Below are positions 48,310-57,125 of a stretch of 64,000 nt of DNA, in pieces (the first letter of the stretch is position 1; each line of letters begins with the position of its first letter). The position numbers and the translations under genes were made by a program. The notes under the pieces are model-generated. The model was not told where the DNA came from. It worked only from the letters and a program-made list of their open reading frames with translations, and did no database searches. Source of the DNA: Halorubellus litoreus (lineage in GTDB: Archaea; Halobacteriota; Halobacteria; Halobacteriales; Natrialbaceae); contig NZ_JAZAQL010000002.1 of NCBI RefSeq assembly GCF_037081675.1, positions 1,419,670 through 1,483,669 of the forward strand. The letters run 5' to 3'.

Positions 48310-48705
48310 ATGATACTCCACCGTCTCCTCGTCGCTGCAGGTTCGGCCGTGGTCGCGTTCGGCGTCGTCGCCGTCGCGGTCATCGAAGCACTCGCGCCCA
48401 CAGCGGACATCGGCGCGGGCATCGTCGGCGTCGGCGCCGGCGCGCTCGCCGGCATCCTCGCGTTCGTCGCCGTCGCGCTCCTCGTCGAGGAGCTCGCCGG
48501 CCCGGCGCGCTGGGCGGTCGACGCGGTCGGCGCGTTCGGCCTCGCGCTCGTCGGCGTCGGCGCGTTCGTCTACGTCGACGTCGTGTCGCTCGAGACGACG
48601 ACCGCGGTCGCGGCCGCCGCCGTCGTCGGCGTCCTCGCCTTCGGCGCGGGCTGGCTGAGCGACGAGCGGACCGACGAACCCGGTGACGGCTCCGGGACCG
48701 CCTGA
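48310..48705 (+). CDS. Small membrane protein, function unknown
   Basis: A 131-residue protein with about four hydrophobic helices ('LLVAAGSAVVAFGVVAVAVI', 'GAGALAGILAFVAVALLVEE', 'VGAFGLALVGVGAFVYVDVV' and 'AVAAAAVVGVLAFGAGWL') and a short acidic cytoplasmic tail. No family motif is recognised. Codon use is haloarchaeal and the start is clear. Confidence 0.6.
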   Translation: MILHRLLVAAGSAVVAFGVVAVAVIEALAPTADIGAGIVGVGAGALAGILAFVAVALLVEELAGPARWAVDAVGAFGLALVGVGAFVYVDVVSLETTTAVAAAAVVGVLAFGAGWLSDERTDEPGDGSGTA

Positions 48706-48792
48706 AGCGACTCGAACCGGCCGCCGCCTCGTCGACCGACGAACCCCACGGATTACCAATCCTTATTAACTGAGACCGTCTACGTTAGTATC

Positions 48793-49212
48793 ATGACGGT
48801 TGCGAGCGTCTCGATGCCCCAGGAACTGCTCGACAGAATCGACGAGTTCGCCGACGAACACGGCTACACCGGGCGGTCGGAGGTCCTCCGCGAAGGCGCG
48901 CGGAACCTGCTCGGCGAGTTCGAGGACAAGCAACTCGAGGACCGCCAGCTCATCGGCGTCATCACCGTCCTCTTCGACTTCGAGACCACGAACGCCGAGC
49001 AACGCATGATGAACCTCCGCCACGAGTACGAGGGCCTCGTGAAGTCGAACTTCCACAATCACGTCGGCGACCACCAGTGCATGGAGCTGTTCGTCCTCGA
49101 AGGCAGCCTCGAGGAGATCTCCGCGTTCGTCGGGAAGGTCCGCGCGACCAAGGGCACCACGACCGTCGACTACTCCGTGACGCCCGTCGACGCAAGCGAC
49201 GCCGTCGTCTGA
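48793..49212 (+). CDS. nikR: Nickel-responsive regulator NikR
   Basis: A 139-residue ribbon-helix-helix regulator. The N-terminal DNA-binding part is 'VASVSMPQELLDRIDEFADE' with 'YTGRSEVLREGARNLL'. The ACT-like C-terminal domain contains the nickel ligands H77 ('LRHEYE'), H88 and H90 ('FHNHVGDHQC') and C96, all present. NikR represses nickel uptake genes when nickel is bound. No nickel transporter gene is seen nearby. The AT-rich 'ccttattaac' about 30 bases before the ATG is a probable promoter. Confidence 0.9.
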   Translation: MTVASVSMPQELLDRIDEFADEHGYTGRSEVLREGARNLLGEFEDKQLEDRQLIGVITVLFDFETTNAEQRMMNLRHEYEGLVKSNFHNHVGDHQCMELFVLEGSLEEISAFVGKVRATKGTTTVDYSVTPVDASDAVV

Positions 49213-49231
49213 AGCGGCCTCGTCGTCGACC

Positions 49232-49459
49232 TCAGTCCTCCCCGCGCTCGGTCCGCCCCGCGGCAGGACTCGTCGCGACGCCGTAAAGGAAGCCGGCGGC
49301 GACGACCGCGAACCCGAGGACGACGCCCAGGTACGCCAGCCCGGTGAACGGGCCGTACTCGCGGCTGTACCGGCCGTACCAGACGAGGTCGTGGACCACG
49401 ACGAACCCACTCGAGAGCGTCATCGCGATACCGAACAGCATCGGTCTGAGACCGCGCAT
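49232..49459 (-). CDS. Small two-helix membrane protein
   Basis: A 75-residue protein starting MRGLRPMLFGIAMTLSSGFV with two hydrophobic helices (about 5-25 and 38-60; 'GLAYLGVVLGFAVVAAGFLY') separated by 'VWYGRYSREYGPF'. The tail is charged. I do not recognise a family. It is convergent with nikR. Confidence 0.55.
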   Translation of the reverse strand: MRGLRPMLFGIAMTLSSGFVVVHDLVWYGRYSREYGPFTGLAYLGVVLGFAVVAAGFLYGVATSPAAGRTERGED

Positions 49460-49582
49460 ACCGTCGGTGTCGTGGAGCGGACGCTTCACGCTTGGGAGAT
49501 CCGCCGACAGCGACCCGCGGTCGTGCACGCGGCGGGCGATTCCGGGGATAACGTATTCACGATGGCGAGCGACGCGTGTGGT

Positions 49583-51088
49583 ATGCCGGACCCGTTCGTC
49601 GTCGTCGGCGGAGACGCCGCAGGACTGAGTGCCGCGAGCAAGGCCAAACGCGAGGCGCCCGAGCGCGACGTCGTCGTGTTCGAGAAGGGACGCTGGATAT
49701 CGTACGCGCACTGCGGGACGCCGTACTTCGTCGAAGGCGTCGTCGAGACGCTCGACGACCTCCTGTCGCTATCGCCCGACGAGGTCGAAGAACGGGGCGT
49801 GGACCTGCGGCGCGAACACGAGGTCACTGGCGTGAACACCGACGCGCGGACCGTCGGCGTCGACGGTCCCGACGGCCAGTTCGAGCAACCGTACAGCGAC
49901 CTGCTGGTCGCGACGGGCGCGCACGCCGTCACCAGCCCCATCGAGGGTCACGAACTCGACGCCGCGCTCCCGATGCACGGCCTCGACAACGCCGCCGCGA
50001 CGAGAGCGCTCCTCATGGACCCCGACGCCGACCACCTCGCCGCGGTCGGTGGCGAGGAATACGTCGACCGGGAGCGCGTCGAACGCTGCGGCGCGCTCGA
50101 ACCACCCGAGACCGTCGCCATCGTCGGCGGCGGGTACGTCGGCGTGGAGATGGCCGAAGCGTTCAGCGCGCACGACCTCGACGTCCACCTCTTCCAGCGC
50201 CCCAGTCACGTCCTCGAGTCCTTCGGCGATCCCATCGCCGAACGCGTCGAGGAGACCCTTCGGGACCACGGCGTCACCCTCCACCTCGACACCGAGGTCG
50301 CACGCCTCGTCGACGATACAGGAGCCTCGACGGGCGACGGTCGCGTCGCCGGGCTCGAATGCGCCGGCGGGACGACCCTCGAGTGCGAGCTCGCGCTCGT
50401 CGGCATCGGCGTCCGGCCGAACACGCACCTTCTCGAAGACACGCCCGTCGCGCTCGGCGAGAGCGGCGCGGTCGCAGTCGACGACTTCGGCGCGACGAAC
50501 GTCGACGGCGTGTACGCCGCCGGCGACTGCGCCGAGATGACTCACGCCGTCACCGGCGAGTCGACGTGGGTGCCCCTCGGCCTCACCGCGAACCGCGCCG
50601 GCCGCGCCGTCGGCACCACCGTCGCCCGCACCGACCACGACGCCGGCGACAACGGCGACGGGAGCGGGCACGGGGGCGTCTCCCCAGCCGACCGCGAACC
50701 CGTCGGGTCGATCGCCGGCACCGCCGTCACGAAAGCGTTCGACATGGAGGTCGGCCGCTCCGGCATCACCGACCTCGACGAAGCCCGCTCGTACGGGTTC
50801 GACCCCGTGAAAGAGACCATCACGACCCGCTCGCGCTCGGGGTACTACCCGGGCGCCGCCGAGACCACGGTCACGCTCGTCGCCGACCGCGACAGCGAAC
50901 GCCTCCTCGGCGGCGCCATCGCCGGCACCGACCGCGCCGCCGTCCGAATCGACACCGTCGCCACCGCGCTCGAAGCCGAGACGACCGTCGGCGACCTCGA
51001 ACGCACCGACCTCGCGTACGCCCCACCGTTCTCCCCGGTCTGGGACCCCATCCTCACCGCCGCGAAGGTCCTCCGCGGCTCGCTGTAG
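49583..51088 (+). CDS. FAD-dependent pyridine nucleotide-disulfide oxidoreductase (CoA-disulfide reductase-like)
   Basis: A 501-residue flavoprotein. The FAD-binding motif is 'GGDAAGLSAA' at 9-18. The single redox Cys, C44 in 'SYAHCGTPYF', is placed as in CoA-disulfide reductases and NADH oxidases. The NAD(P)H-binding motif is 'VAIVGGGYVGVEMAEAF' near 180-196, and 'VDGVYAAGDCAEM' near 310-322 is the second FAD motif. The C-terminal dimerisation domain ends in 'YAPPFSPVWDPILTAAKVL'. An in-frame ATG seven codons upstream (49562) is an alternative start. The adjacent rhodanese/MBL gene suggests a role in low-molecular-weight thiol or polysulfide metabolism. Confidence 0.85.
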   Translation: MPDPFVVVGGDAAGLSAASKAKREAPERDVVVFEKGRWISYAHCGTPYFVEGVVETLDDLLSLSPDEVEERGVDLRREHEVTGVNTDARTVGVDGPDGQFEQPYSDLLVATGAHAVTSPIEGHELDAALPMHGLDNAAATRALLMDPDADHLAAVGGEEYVDRERVERCGALEPPETVAIVGGGYVGVEMAEAFSAHDLDVHLFQRPSHVLESFGDPIAERVEETLRDHGVTLHLDTEVARLVDDTGASTGDGRVAGLECAGGTTLECELALVGIGVRPNTHLLEDTPVALGESGAVAVDDFGATNVDGVYAAGDCAEMTHAVTGESTWVPLGLTANRAGRAVGTTVARTDHDAGDNGDGSGHGGVSPADREPVGSIAGTAVTKAFDMEVGRSGITDLDEARSYGFDPVKETITTRSRSGYYPGAAETTVTLVADRDSERLLGGAIAGTDRAAVRIDTVATALEAETTVGDLERTDLAYAPPFSPVWDPILTAAKVLRGSL

Positions 51089-51168
51089 CCAGCGGTCGCA
51101 CTCACCCACGACCGGGACCCAGATGTGTACGCACCGCACTTTTCCGTCTCGGTCGCGTTCCCCCAGAT

Positions 51169-52359
51169 ATGTCCGGTCAGTTCCCCGACCTCGACGCCAC
51201 CGTCCCGCTCGTCAGCGCCGCCGAACTCAAGGCGCGAGTCGACCGAGACGAGCACGTCGTCGTCCTCGACACCCGCCGCCCGGACGACTACGAGTCCTGG
51301 CACATCGACGGCGAGAACGTCACCGCAATCAACGTCCCGTTCACGGCGTTCATGGACGGCGACGACCCCGCGGGCGGCGTCCCCAAGGCGCTCCTCGAAG
51401 CGCTCCCGGAGTCGTACGACGCGCCGATGGTGACGTGCTGCGCGAAGGGCATCTCGAGCCTGTACGTCGCGGAGTTCCTCACGCGCGAGGGCTACGACAT
51501 CGTCGCGCTCGACGACGGGATGCGCGGCTGGGCGGGCCTCTACGAGTCCACACCGCTCGCGAGCGAGTTCCTCCCCGACGAGGCCGTCGTCCGCCAGTTC
51601 GTCCGCCCCAGCTCGGGGTGTCTCGCGTACATGATCGTCTCGAACGGCGAGGCGATGGTCGTCGACCCGCTGCGTGCGTTCGCGAACGAGTACGCGGCCG
51701 CGGCCGACGACCAGGACGCCTCGCTCGTGCACGCCGTTGACACGCACGTGCACGCGGACCACGTCTCCGGCGTCACCGCGGTCGCCGACGCCACCGACGC
51801 CACAGCGCTCGTCCCACGGGGTGCGGCCGAGCGCGGGTACGAAGGCGACGCGGACTACGTCGACGCCGGCGACGAACTTCACGTGGGCGACGTCGCCGTC
51901 GAGGCGGTCGCACTCCCTGGCCATACGACCGAGATGCTCGGATTCCGCATCGGCGACGTCCTCCTCACCGGCGACACGATATTCACCGATAGCGTCGCCC
52001 GCCCCGATCTCGAAGAAGGCGACGAGGGCGCGAGAGACGCCGCGAGCCAGCTATACGACACCATCGAGGACATCGCCGAGTTCGACGACGACGTCCTCGT
52101 CGCGCCGGGGCACACGAGCGAGACCGCAAGTCCGCGCGACGACGGCACGTACGCCGCGACGCTCGGCGAACTCCGCAAGCGCCTGCCCGCGTTCCGGCGC
52201 GACCGCGAGGACTTCGTGGACGCCATCCTCGACGGCATGCCGCCGCGGCCGAACAACTACGAGACCATCATCGCCGCGAACCTCGGCCGCGAGGACGTCG
52301 ACGACAGCGAGGCGTTCGAGCTCGAGCTCGGCCCGAACAACTGCGCCGCCGGCGAGTAG
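51169..52359 (+). CDS. Rhodanese-metallo-beta-lactamase fusion (persulfide dioxygenase-like)
   Basis: A 396-residue two-domain protein. The N-terminal rhodanese domain (about 12-135) has the active-site Cys in 'VTCCAKGISS' (C90 or C91). The MBL domain (about 150-385) has 'THVHADHVSG' at 192-201, 'ALPGHTTEMLGFRIGDVLLT' and 'GDTIFTD', and a late 'APGHTSETASP', i.e. the iron-binding set of ETHE1-type persulfide dioxygenases. Rhodanese before MBL is the reverse of the common bacterial fusion order. It would handle sulfane sulfur, probably with the flavoprotein encoded 80 bases upstream. Confidence 0.85.
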   Translation: MSGQFPDLDATVPLVSAAELKARVDRDEHVVVLDTRRPDDYESWHIDGENVTAINVPFTAFMDGDDPAGGVPKALLEALPESYDAPMVTCCAKGISSLYVAEFLTREGYDIVALDDGMRGWAGLYESTPLASEFLPDEAVVRQFVRPSSGCLAYMIVSNGEAMVVDPLRAFANEYAAAADDQDASLVHAVDTHVHADHVSGVTAVADATDATALVPRGAAERGYEGDADYVDAGDELHVGDVAVEAVALPGHTTEMLGFRIGDVLLTGDTIFTDSVARPDLEEGDEGARDAASQLYDTIEDIAEFDDDVLVAPGHTSETASPRDDGTYAATLGELRKRLPAFRRDREDFVDAILDGMPPRPNNYETIIAANLGREDVDDSEAFELELGPNNCAAGE

Positions 52360-52386
52360 TCGTGGTCGGCGGCGACCGGTGACGCC

Positions 52387-53379
52387 TCAGGCCGCGAGCG
52401 CGTCGAACTCGTACTCGATGTCCGTGTGTTCCTCGCTCGCCTCCCAGAGCCGGCGCGCGAGGTCGTCGTCGAGCGCGCGAGCGCTCGGCTCCTGGCGCTC
52501 CGGGCTGCCGCGCATGTTCATGAACCCGCCGGGGCCGTAGTACGCGCCACCGGCGACGTCGGGCGCGGTCGCGGCGTACAGCAAAGGGAGCGCGCCGTCG
52601 GCCGCGGACTGCGCGAACACCGCGTTCGCGGCCTCCATCATGTACTTCCGGAGCACGGACCCGCGCTGCTCGGGGCCGCGCTTCTGGAGGTTCGTCGCCG
52701 CGTACCCGGGATGCACCGCCGCGCTCGTCACGTCCTCGACGCCCGCGTCGTCGAGCCGCGCGTCGAGCTCGCGCGCGAACAGGACGTTCGCGAGCTTGCT
52801 CTGCGCGTACGCCGCCCACTCGTCGTACCCGCGCTCGGGCTCGTCCACCGGGTCCGCGCTCCGGGGACGGATGCGCTCGAAGTCGACGTCACCGCGCTCG
52901 TGCAGCCCACTTGACTGCGTGACCACGCGCGCCTCGCCGTCGCTCGCCGCGAGCGCGGGCAGGAGATGCTCGGTGAGCGCGAAGTGCCCGACGTGATTCA
53001 CGCCGAACTGTTTCTCGAACCCCTGGGCGGTCTCGCTGTACGGGATGGCCATCACGCCCGCGTTGTTCGCGAGGACGTCGAGCGCGTCGTAGTCCTCGCG
53101 GACGCGCTCGGCGAACGACCGAACGGAGTCGAGGTCCGCGAGGTCGCACTCGCGGACGTCCAGCTTCCCCGGCGTCGCCGTGCCGCGCCCGGCGATCTCG
53201 TCGCGGATGGACTCGGCGGCGTCACGGCCGCGGTCCGTGCTCCGGACCGCCATCACCACGGTCGCGCCGCGCGCCGCGAGGACCCGCGTCGCCTCGCGAC
53301 CGATACCGCTGTTCGCGCCCGTCACGACCACCGTCATCTCGCTGCAATCCGGCACGTCGGACTCGGACCAACCACTCAT
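52387..53379 (-). CDS. Short-chain dehydrogenase/reductase
   Basis: A 330-residue SDR of the retinol-dehydrogenase-like group. The cofactor motif is 'TGANSGIG' at 20-27, followed by 'VMAVRSTDRGRDAAESIRDE' whose Arg after strand 2 favours NADP. 'LANNAGVMAIPYSETAQGFE' is present, and the catalytic 'YAQSKLANVLFA' gives Tyr and Lys. 'VNHVGHFALTEHLLPAL' is typical of this subgroup. The substrate is unknown. The gene is convergent with the rhodanese gene. Confidence 0.88.
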   Translation of the reverse strand: MSGWSESDVPDCSEMTVVVTGANSGIGREATRVLAARGATVVMAVRSTDRGRDAAESIRDEIAGRGTATPGKLDVRECDLADLDSVRSFAERVREDYDALDVLANNAGVMAIPYSETAQGFEKQFGVNHVGHFALTEHLLPALAASDGEARVVTQSSGLHERGDVDFERIRPRSADPVDEPERGYDEWAAYAQSKLANVLFARELDARLDDAGVEDVTSAAVHPGYAATNLQKRGPEQRGSVLRKYMMEAANAVFAQSAADGALPLLYAATAPDVAGGAYYGPGGFMNMRGSPERQEPSARALDDDLARRLWEASEEHTDIEYEFDALAA

Positions 53380-53511
53380 GTATTCCCGTACTCGCTCGCG
53401 ACTCAAGGCCTCTCGGCTCGCGGCACCGCCTCGACGCCGGCCTGGCGGCGGTTCCGGCGAACGCGTCCGGCTTCACGAAGCCATACGGCCGCGGCGGCCG
53501 ACACTCGTGGT

Positions 53512-54363
53512 ATGGTCGAGAACCACTCCGACACGTTCGCCATCGGCGGGACAGACGAGGTACACCGGCTCGGGTTCGGCGCGATGCGGCTCTGCGGCGA
53601 GGGCATCACGGGGCCGCCCGAGGACGAGGAGGCCGCGCGCGACGTCCTCCACCGCGCGACCGAGGTCGGCGTCGACTTCGTCGACACCGCGGACTCGTAC
53701 GGCCCGGGCGTCAGCGAGCGCCTCATCCGCGAAGCGCTGCATCCGTACGACGACCCGGACGTGTTCGTCGCCACCAAGGGCGGCCTGCTCCGGAACCGCG
53801 ACGGCGAGTGGAAGCCGATGGGCGACCCGGACTACCTGAAGAACGCGCACTTCGCGAGCCTCGACCGCCTCGGCGTCGACTGCATCGACCTCTACCAGCA
53901 CCACCGCCCCGACCCCGACGTCGACGTCGAGGACTCCCTGCACGCGCTCGCCGAGTTGCAAGACGAGGGCGTCATCGAGCACGTCGGCGTCTCGAACTAC
54001 TCCGTGGAGCAGTTAGAGCGCGCGAGCGACGTCGTCGACGTCGCCACGGTGCAAAATCGCTTCAACCTCAGCTATCGCGAGGAGCGCGACGTCCTCGAAT
54101 GGTGCGAGGACAACGACGCCGGGTTCATCCCGTGGTACCCGCTCGCCGCCGGCGACCTCGACGACGACGACGCAGTGGACGAGATCGCCGACGCACACGA
54201 CGCCTCGCGCGAGCAGATCGCGCTCGCCTGGCTCCTGCACACCAGCGACGTCACGCTCCCGATTCCGGGCACGTCCAGCATCGAGCACCTGGAGGAGAAC
54301 GTCGCCGCGAGCGCCATCGACCTCACGGACGAGGAGGTCCGACGGCTCGACGACGCGGCTTGA
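53512..54363 (+). CDS. Aldo/keto reductase
   Basis: A 283-residue TIM-barrel oxidoreductase. The tetrad is present: D58 and Y63 in 'VDTADSYGPGVSERLI', K89 in 'FVATKGG', and H130/H131 in 'DLYQHHRPD'. The C-terminal 'ALAWLLHTSDVTLPIPGTSS' binds the NADP phosphate. Length is slightly short but complete. The substrate is unknown. The gene diverges from the SDR gene. Confidence 0.9.
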   Translation: MVENHSDTFAIGGTDEVHRLGFGAMRLCGEGITGPPEDEEAARDVLHRATEVGVDFVDTADSYGPGVSERLIREALHPYDDPDVFVATKGGLLRNRDGEWKPMGDPDYLKNAHFASLDRLGVDCIDLYQHHRPDPDVDVEDSLHALAELQDEGVIEHVGVSNYSVEQLERASDVVDVATVQNRFNLSYREERDVLEWCEDNDAGFIPWYPLAAGDLDDDDAVDEIADAHDASREQIALAWLLHTSDVTLPIPGTSSIEHLEENVAASAIDLTDEEVRRLDDAA

Positions 54364-54465
54364 CACAGGTCCGAGGGACTTTGGTCGTCCGGTCCGGCCG
54401 GTGGTGGGGAAAACGGTCGTTTCAGCCAGAGGTGAACTCTTGAAAGCAGCCTCGCTACGTGGCGT

Positions 54466-54918
54466 ATGGACCGTCGTGCGTTCCTCGCTGGGTCGAGCGC
54501 CCTGGCAGTCGGGGCGACCGCCGGGTGTCTCGGCTGGACCGGTGCTCCCGCTCGGTCGACGACCGAATCGCTCGCCGTCGAAGGGGACGAGCCGACGCTC
54601 GAACCAGGGGACAGCGCGACGCTGGTCGTCCGGACGACCGCGATTCGGCGCTGTCAGTTCACCGCGTACTGTCACGAGACGGCCGGCGTCGAACTGCGCC
54701 TGAACGACGCCCGACTCGACCCCGAACCAACCGCGGGCGTGATGGACTCCTACCCCCAGATCTGGACGTGGAAGCGACGACGCGACGTCACCGTCACCGT
54801 TCCCGTCGACGTCGCACCGGACGCGTCACCAGGCCAGTGCGAGTACGGCGTCGCGGCCGCCGGCGGCGACGACGAGGAGGTCGAAGAGTCGTTCACGATA
54901 ACCGTCACCGACGGGTGA
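54466..54918 (+). CDS. Tat-type lipoprotein, function unknown
   Basis: A 150-residue exported protein starting MDRRAFLAGSSALAVGATAGC, a twin-arginine signal with lipobox Cys 21. The mature part is a small beta-sandwich-like domain with paired cysteines ('RCQFTAYCHET') and 'SPGQCEYGVAAAGGDDEEVE'. I do not recognise a family. The start is supported by the clear signal peptide. Confidence 0.7.
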   Translation: MDRRAFLAGSSALAVGATAGCLGWTGAPARSTTESLAVEGDEPTLEPGDSATLVVRTTAIRRCQFTAYCHETAGVELRLNDARLDPEPTAGVMDSYPQIWTWKRRRDVTVTVPVDVAPDASPGQCEYGVAAAGGDDEEVEESFTITVTDG

Positions 54919-54974
54919 CGACCGGGTCGCCGGTGCCATAGCTTCAAGTCGCGTGCGGGCGTCCGGCCGGACGA

Positions 54975-55835
54975 ATGACTGCGGCCACCGATTTCTTCGT
55001 GAATCTCGTCGGCGACAACGTGCTCGTGCAGGCGCTCGTCGGCGGATTCGTCATCGCGGGCCTGAACCTCCTCGGTGCGTCGCTCGTCCTGTTCGTGAAG
55101 GACCCGAGCGAGCGCGCGCTCGACGGCGCGCTCGGGTTCGCCGCGGGCGTGATGCTCGCCGCCGCGTTCACGAGCCTCATCCTCCCCGGGATCGACGCCG
55201 CCGGCGGCGACCCCCTCCCCGTCCTGTTCGGCGTCCTCCTCGGCGCTGCGTTCCTCGACCAGGCCGACCGGTTCGTCCCGCACGCGCACTACCTCCTCAC
55301 GGGGAAGCGCCGCGACGACGTCGGGTACGACGCCGCCGACAGCCCCGTCGACGAGTCGAAAGTCGCCGGCGTCGTCCTGTTCATCCTCGCAATCACTCTC
55401 CACAACATGCCCGAGGGACTGGCGGTCGGCGTCGGGTTCGGGAACGCCGCGAACGCCACCGGCGCCGAGAGCACCGCAGCGCTCGCGGACGCGCTCGCGC
55501 TCATGCTCGCCATCGGCATCCAGAACGTCCCCGAAGGCCTCGCCGTCTCCGTCGCCGCCATCAACGCCGGGTTCGACAAACGCGCGTACGCCGTCTTCAC
55601 CGGCGTCCGCTCCGGGGTCGTCGAGATACCGCTGTGCGTCCTCGGCGCACTCGCCGTCACACTCGTCGCCCCCCTCCTCCCGTACGCGATGGGGTTCGCC
55701 GCCGGCGCGATGCTGTTCGTCATCAGCGACGAGATCGTCCCCGAGACCCACCAGGGCGGCCACGAACGCGTCGCCACCCTCGGCCTCATGGTCGGCGTCG
55801 TCGTCATGCTCTACCTCGACGTCTCCCTCGGGTAG
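54975..55835 (+). CDS. ZIP-family metal transporter
   Basis: A 286-residue membrane protein with about eight helices. The metal-site motifs are 'LHNMPEGLAVGVGFGNA' near 140-156 and 'IQNVPEGLAVSVAAINAGF' near 182-200, i.e. the paired HNxPEG/QNxPEG of the GufA subgroup. 'VKDPSERALDGALGFAAGVM' near the N-terminus is also characteristic. The variable loop between helices 3 and 4 is acidic rather than His-rich. It probably imports zinc or another divalent metal. Confidence 0.92.
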   Translation: MTAATDFFVNLVGDNVLVQALVGGFVIAGLNLLGASLVLFVKDPSERALDGALGFAAGVMLAAAFTSLILPGIDAAGGDPLPVLFGVLLGAAFLDQADRFVPHAHYLLTGKRRDDVGYDAADSPVDESKVAGVVLFILAITLHNMPEGLAVGVGFGNAANATGAESTAALADALALMLAIGIQNVPEGLAVSVAAINAGFDKRAYAVFTGVRSGVVEIPLCVLGALAVTLVAPLLPYAMGFAAGAMLFVISDEIVPETHQGGHERVATLGLMVGVVVMLYLDVSLG

Positions 55836-55981
55836 CCAGCGCGCTCGCCGCACGCGCGTCCCCCGAATCCGACGCCAGCACCGCCGTCGCTAGAGAGGGC
55901 TTCGCACGCGAGAACCGGACGCTTGGTATGGTGAAACAGGCTCAGAGGAAGTATTTACGCCTCCAGCCACTACCCTCGTTC

Positions 55982-56215
55982 ATGACCGCAGAGGAGTCCC
56001 TCCAGCGACGCGAGAGCCACGAACCGCCTCCAGCGACGCCACCGAAGGCGACGCTGTTCTGTCCCGACTGCGACCGCGAAGCCCCCGCCGACGGCGACTG
56101 GCAGCAGCGCCAGCGGAGCTACGGCGTCGCCGTCCACTGCCCGCGCTGCGACGCCCGCCTCACGCTCCGCCCACAGTTCTCCGACGACGTCACCGACCTC
56201 GTGCACGGCGACTGA
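55982..56215 (+). CDS. Small zinc-ribbon protein
   Basis: A 77-residue protein starting MTAEESLQRRESHEPP. Two CxxC pairs ('FCPDCDREAP' and 'HCPRCDARLTLRP') form a zinc ribbon. An in-frame ATG at 55928 exists, but a TATA-like 'aagtatttac' at 55950-55959 lies about 28 bases before 55982, so a leaderless start at 55982 is preferred. Function is unknown; such ribbons may bind nucleic acids or proteins. Confidence 0.7.
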   Translation: MTAEESLQRRESHEPPPATPPKATLFCPDCDREAPADGDWQQRQRSYGVAVHCPRCDARLTLRPQFSDDVTDLVHGD

Positions 56216-56242
56216 CCGCGGTCCCGTTCTTCCACGTACGCG

Positions 56243-56740
56243 TCAGCAATCGCCGTAGATGATGCGATAGAGGTCGCCGTCCGCGGTGACCACGTACCCG
56301 ATGGTCGACGGCCCGGCGTCGACGTGCACGTGGAAGTGCACGGGGGTCTCCCCGTTCGGAGCGACGTCCCCGTGAACCTGCTCGCTCCCGCGGAAGTGCC
56401 CACCGACGTCCAGTACGGTCGTCGTAGCCATCGTCGATGTCGAGGCATCGGTGCGCTCGGTCCCCGCCGTCGTCGAAGTCGACGCTGGTTCGCTCGTCGT
56501 CGCCAGGCGCCGGTCCGCGAGGTGCTCGCGGACGACCGAGACCGCCTCGGATCCGTTTGCGACCGCGTCCACGGGCTCGCCGAGGCGCTGCGCGCCGCCG
56601 TTCCCGAGCGGCGGACAGTGCTGAACGGGCGTCGTGACCGACGCGAGCACCGCCAGGAGAGCCAAGAGCACGAGCGCGACCACCGCGACCACCGCCGCGG
56701 TCCTGCCGAGCCACGCGCGTGCCTCTTCGACGTCCAGCAC
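56243..56740 (-). CDS. Membrane-anchored haloarchaeal protein, function unknown
   Basis: A 165-residue protein read from a GTG at 56740. One hydrophobic helix near residues 12-36 ('TAAVVAVVALVLLALLAVLA') anchors it; the outside part has a Thr/Ser-rich linker (about 78-105) and a C-terminal beta domain with 'NGETPVHFHVHVDAGPSTIG' and 'YVVTADGDLYRIIYGDC'. The HFHVHV run could bind metal. No family is recognised. Confidence 0.6.
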   Translation of the reverse strand: MLDVEEARAWLGRTAAVVAVVALVLLALLAVLASVTTPVQHCPPLGNGGAQRLGEPVDAVANGSEAVSVVREHLADRRLATTSEPASTSTTAGTERTDASTSTMATTTVLDVGGHFRGSEQVHGDVAPNGETPVHFHVHVDAGPSTIGYVVTADGDLYRIIYGDC

Positions 56741-56788
56741 GCTCCACCCGGTCGAACCGACGACACAAAAACGTAGAGGTCGGCGCGG

Positions 56789-57082
56789 TCAGTCCTCGTC
56801 GTTCGCCTGCGCCGCCGCCTCGACCTTCGCCGCGTGCGACTCCAGGTCCGCGGCGAGTTCGCGAGCCTGCTCGGGCGACAGCTCGAGTTCGTCGACGTGC
56901 GCGGCGACCCCGTCAGGTTGGTCGTCCGCTTCGAACTGGAGTCGGACGTGCTCGGGGTTCTCGCGCGCGCTCGTCGCGTTCGCCACGCCGAGCCCGGTCG
57001 TCTCGTCGTCCGCGGTACGGACGCGAGCGTCGACGAGGTCGAGCGTCGTGTACGCGTTCACCTTCATCAGTCGTCCGACCAT
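56789..57082 (-). CDS. DUF6360-like protein encoded next to nirA
   Basis: A 97-residue protein starting MVGRLMKVNAYTTLDLVDAR. It has strands 'TTGLGVANATS' and 'EHVRLQFEADDQPDG' and a C-terminal helix 'LSPEQARELAADLESHAAKV'. I recall a haloarchaeal family (DUF6360) with this start. The second Met (MKVNAY, 57067) is an alternative start. It is downstream of the nitrite/sulfite reductase gene on the same strand, 43 bases away, so a related role is possible. Confidence 0.65.
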   Translation of the reverse strand: MVGRLMKVNAYTTLDLVDARVRTADDETTGLGVANATSARENPEHVRLQFEADDQPDGVAAHVDELELSPEQARELAADLESHAAKVEAAAQANDED

Positions 57083-57125
57083 CAGCGCACCTCCACGAGC
57101 GCGGGCGCCGACGTGACTCCCGTCA

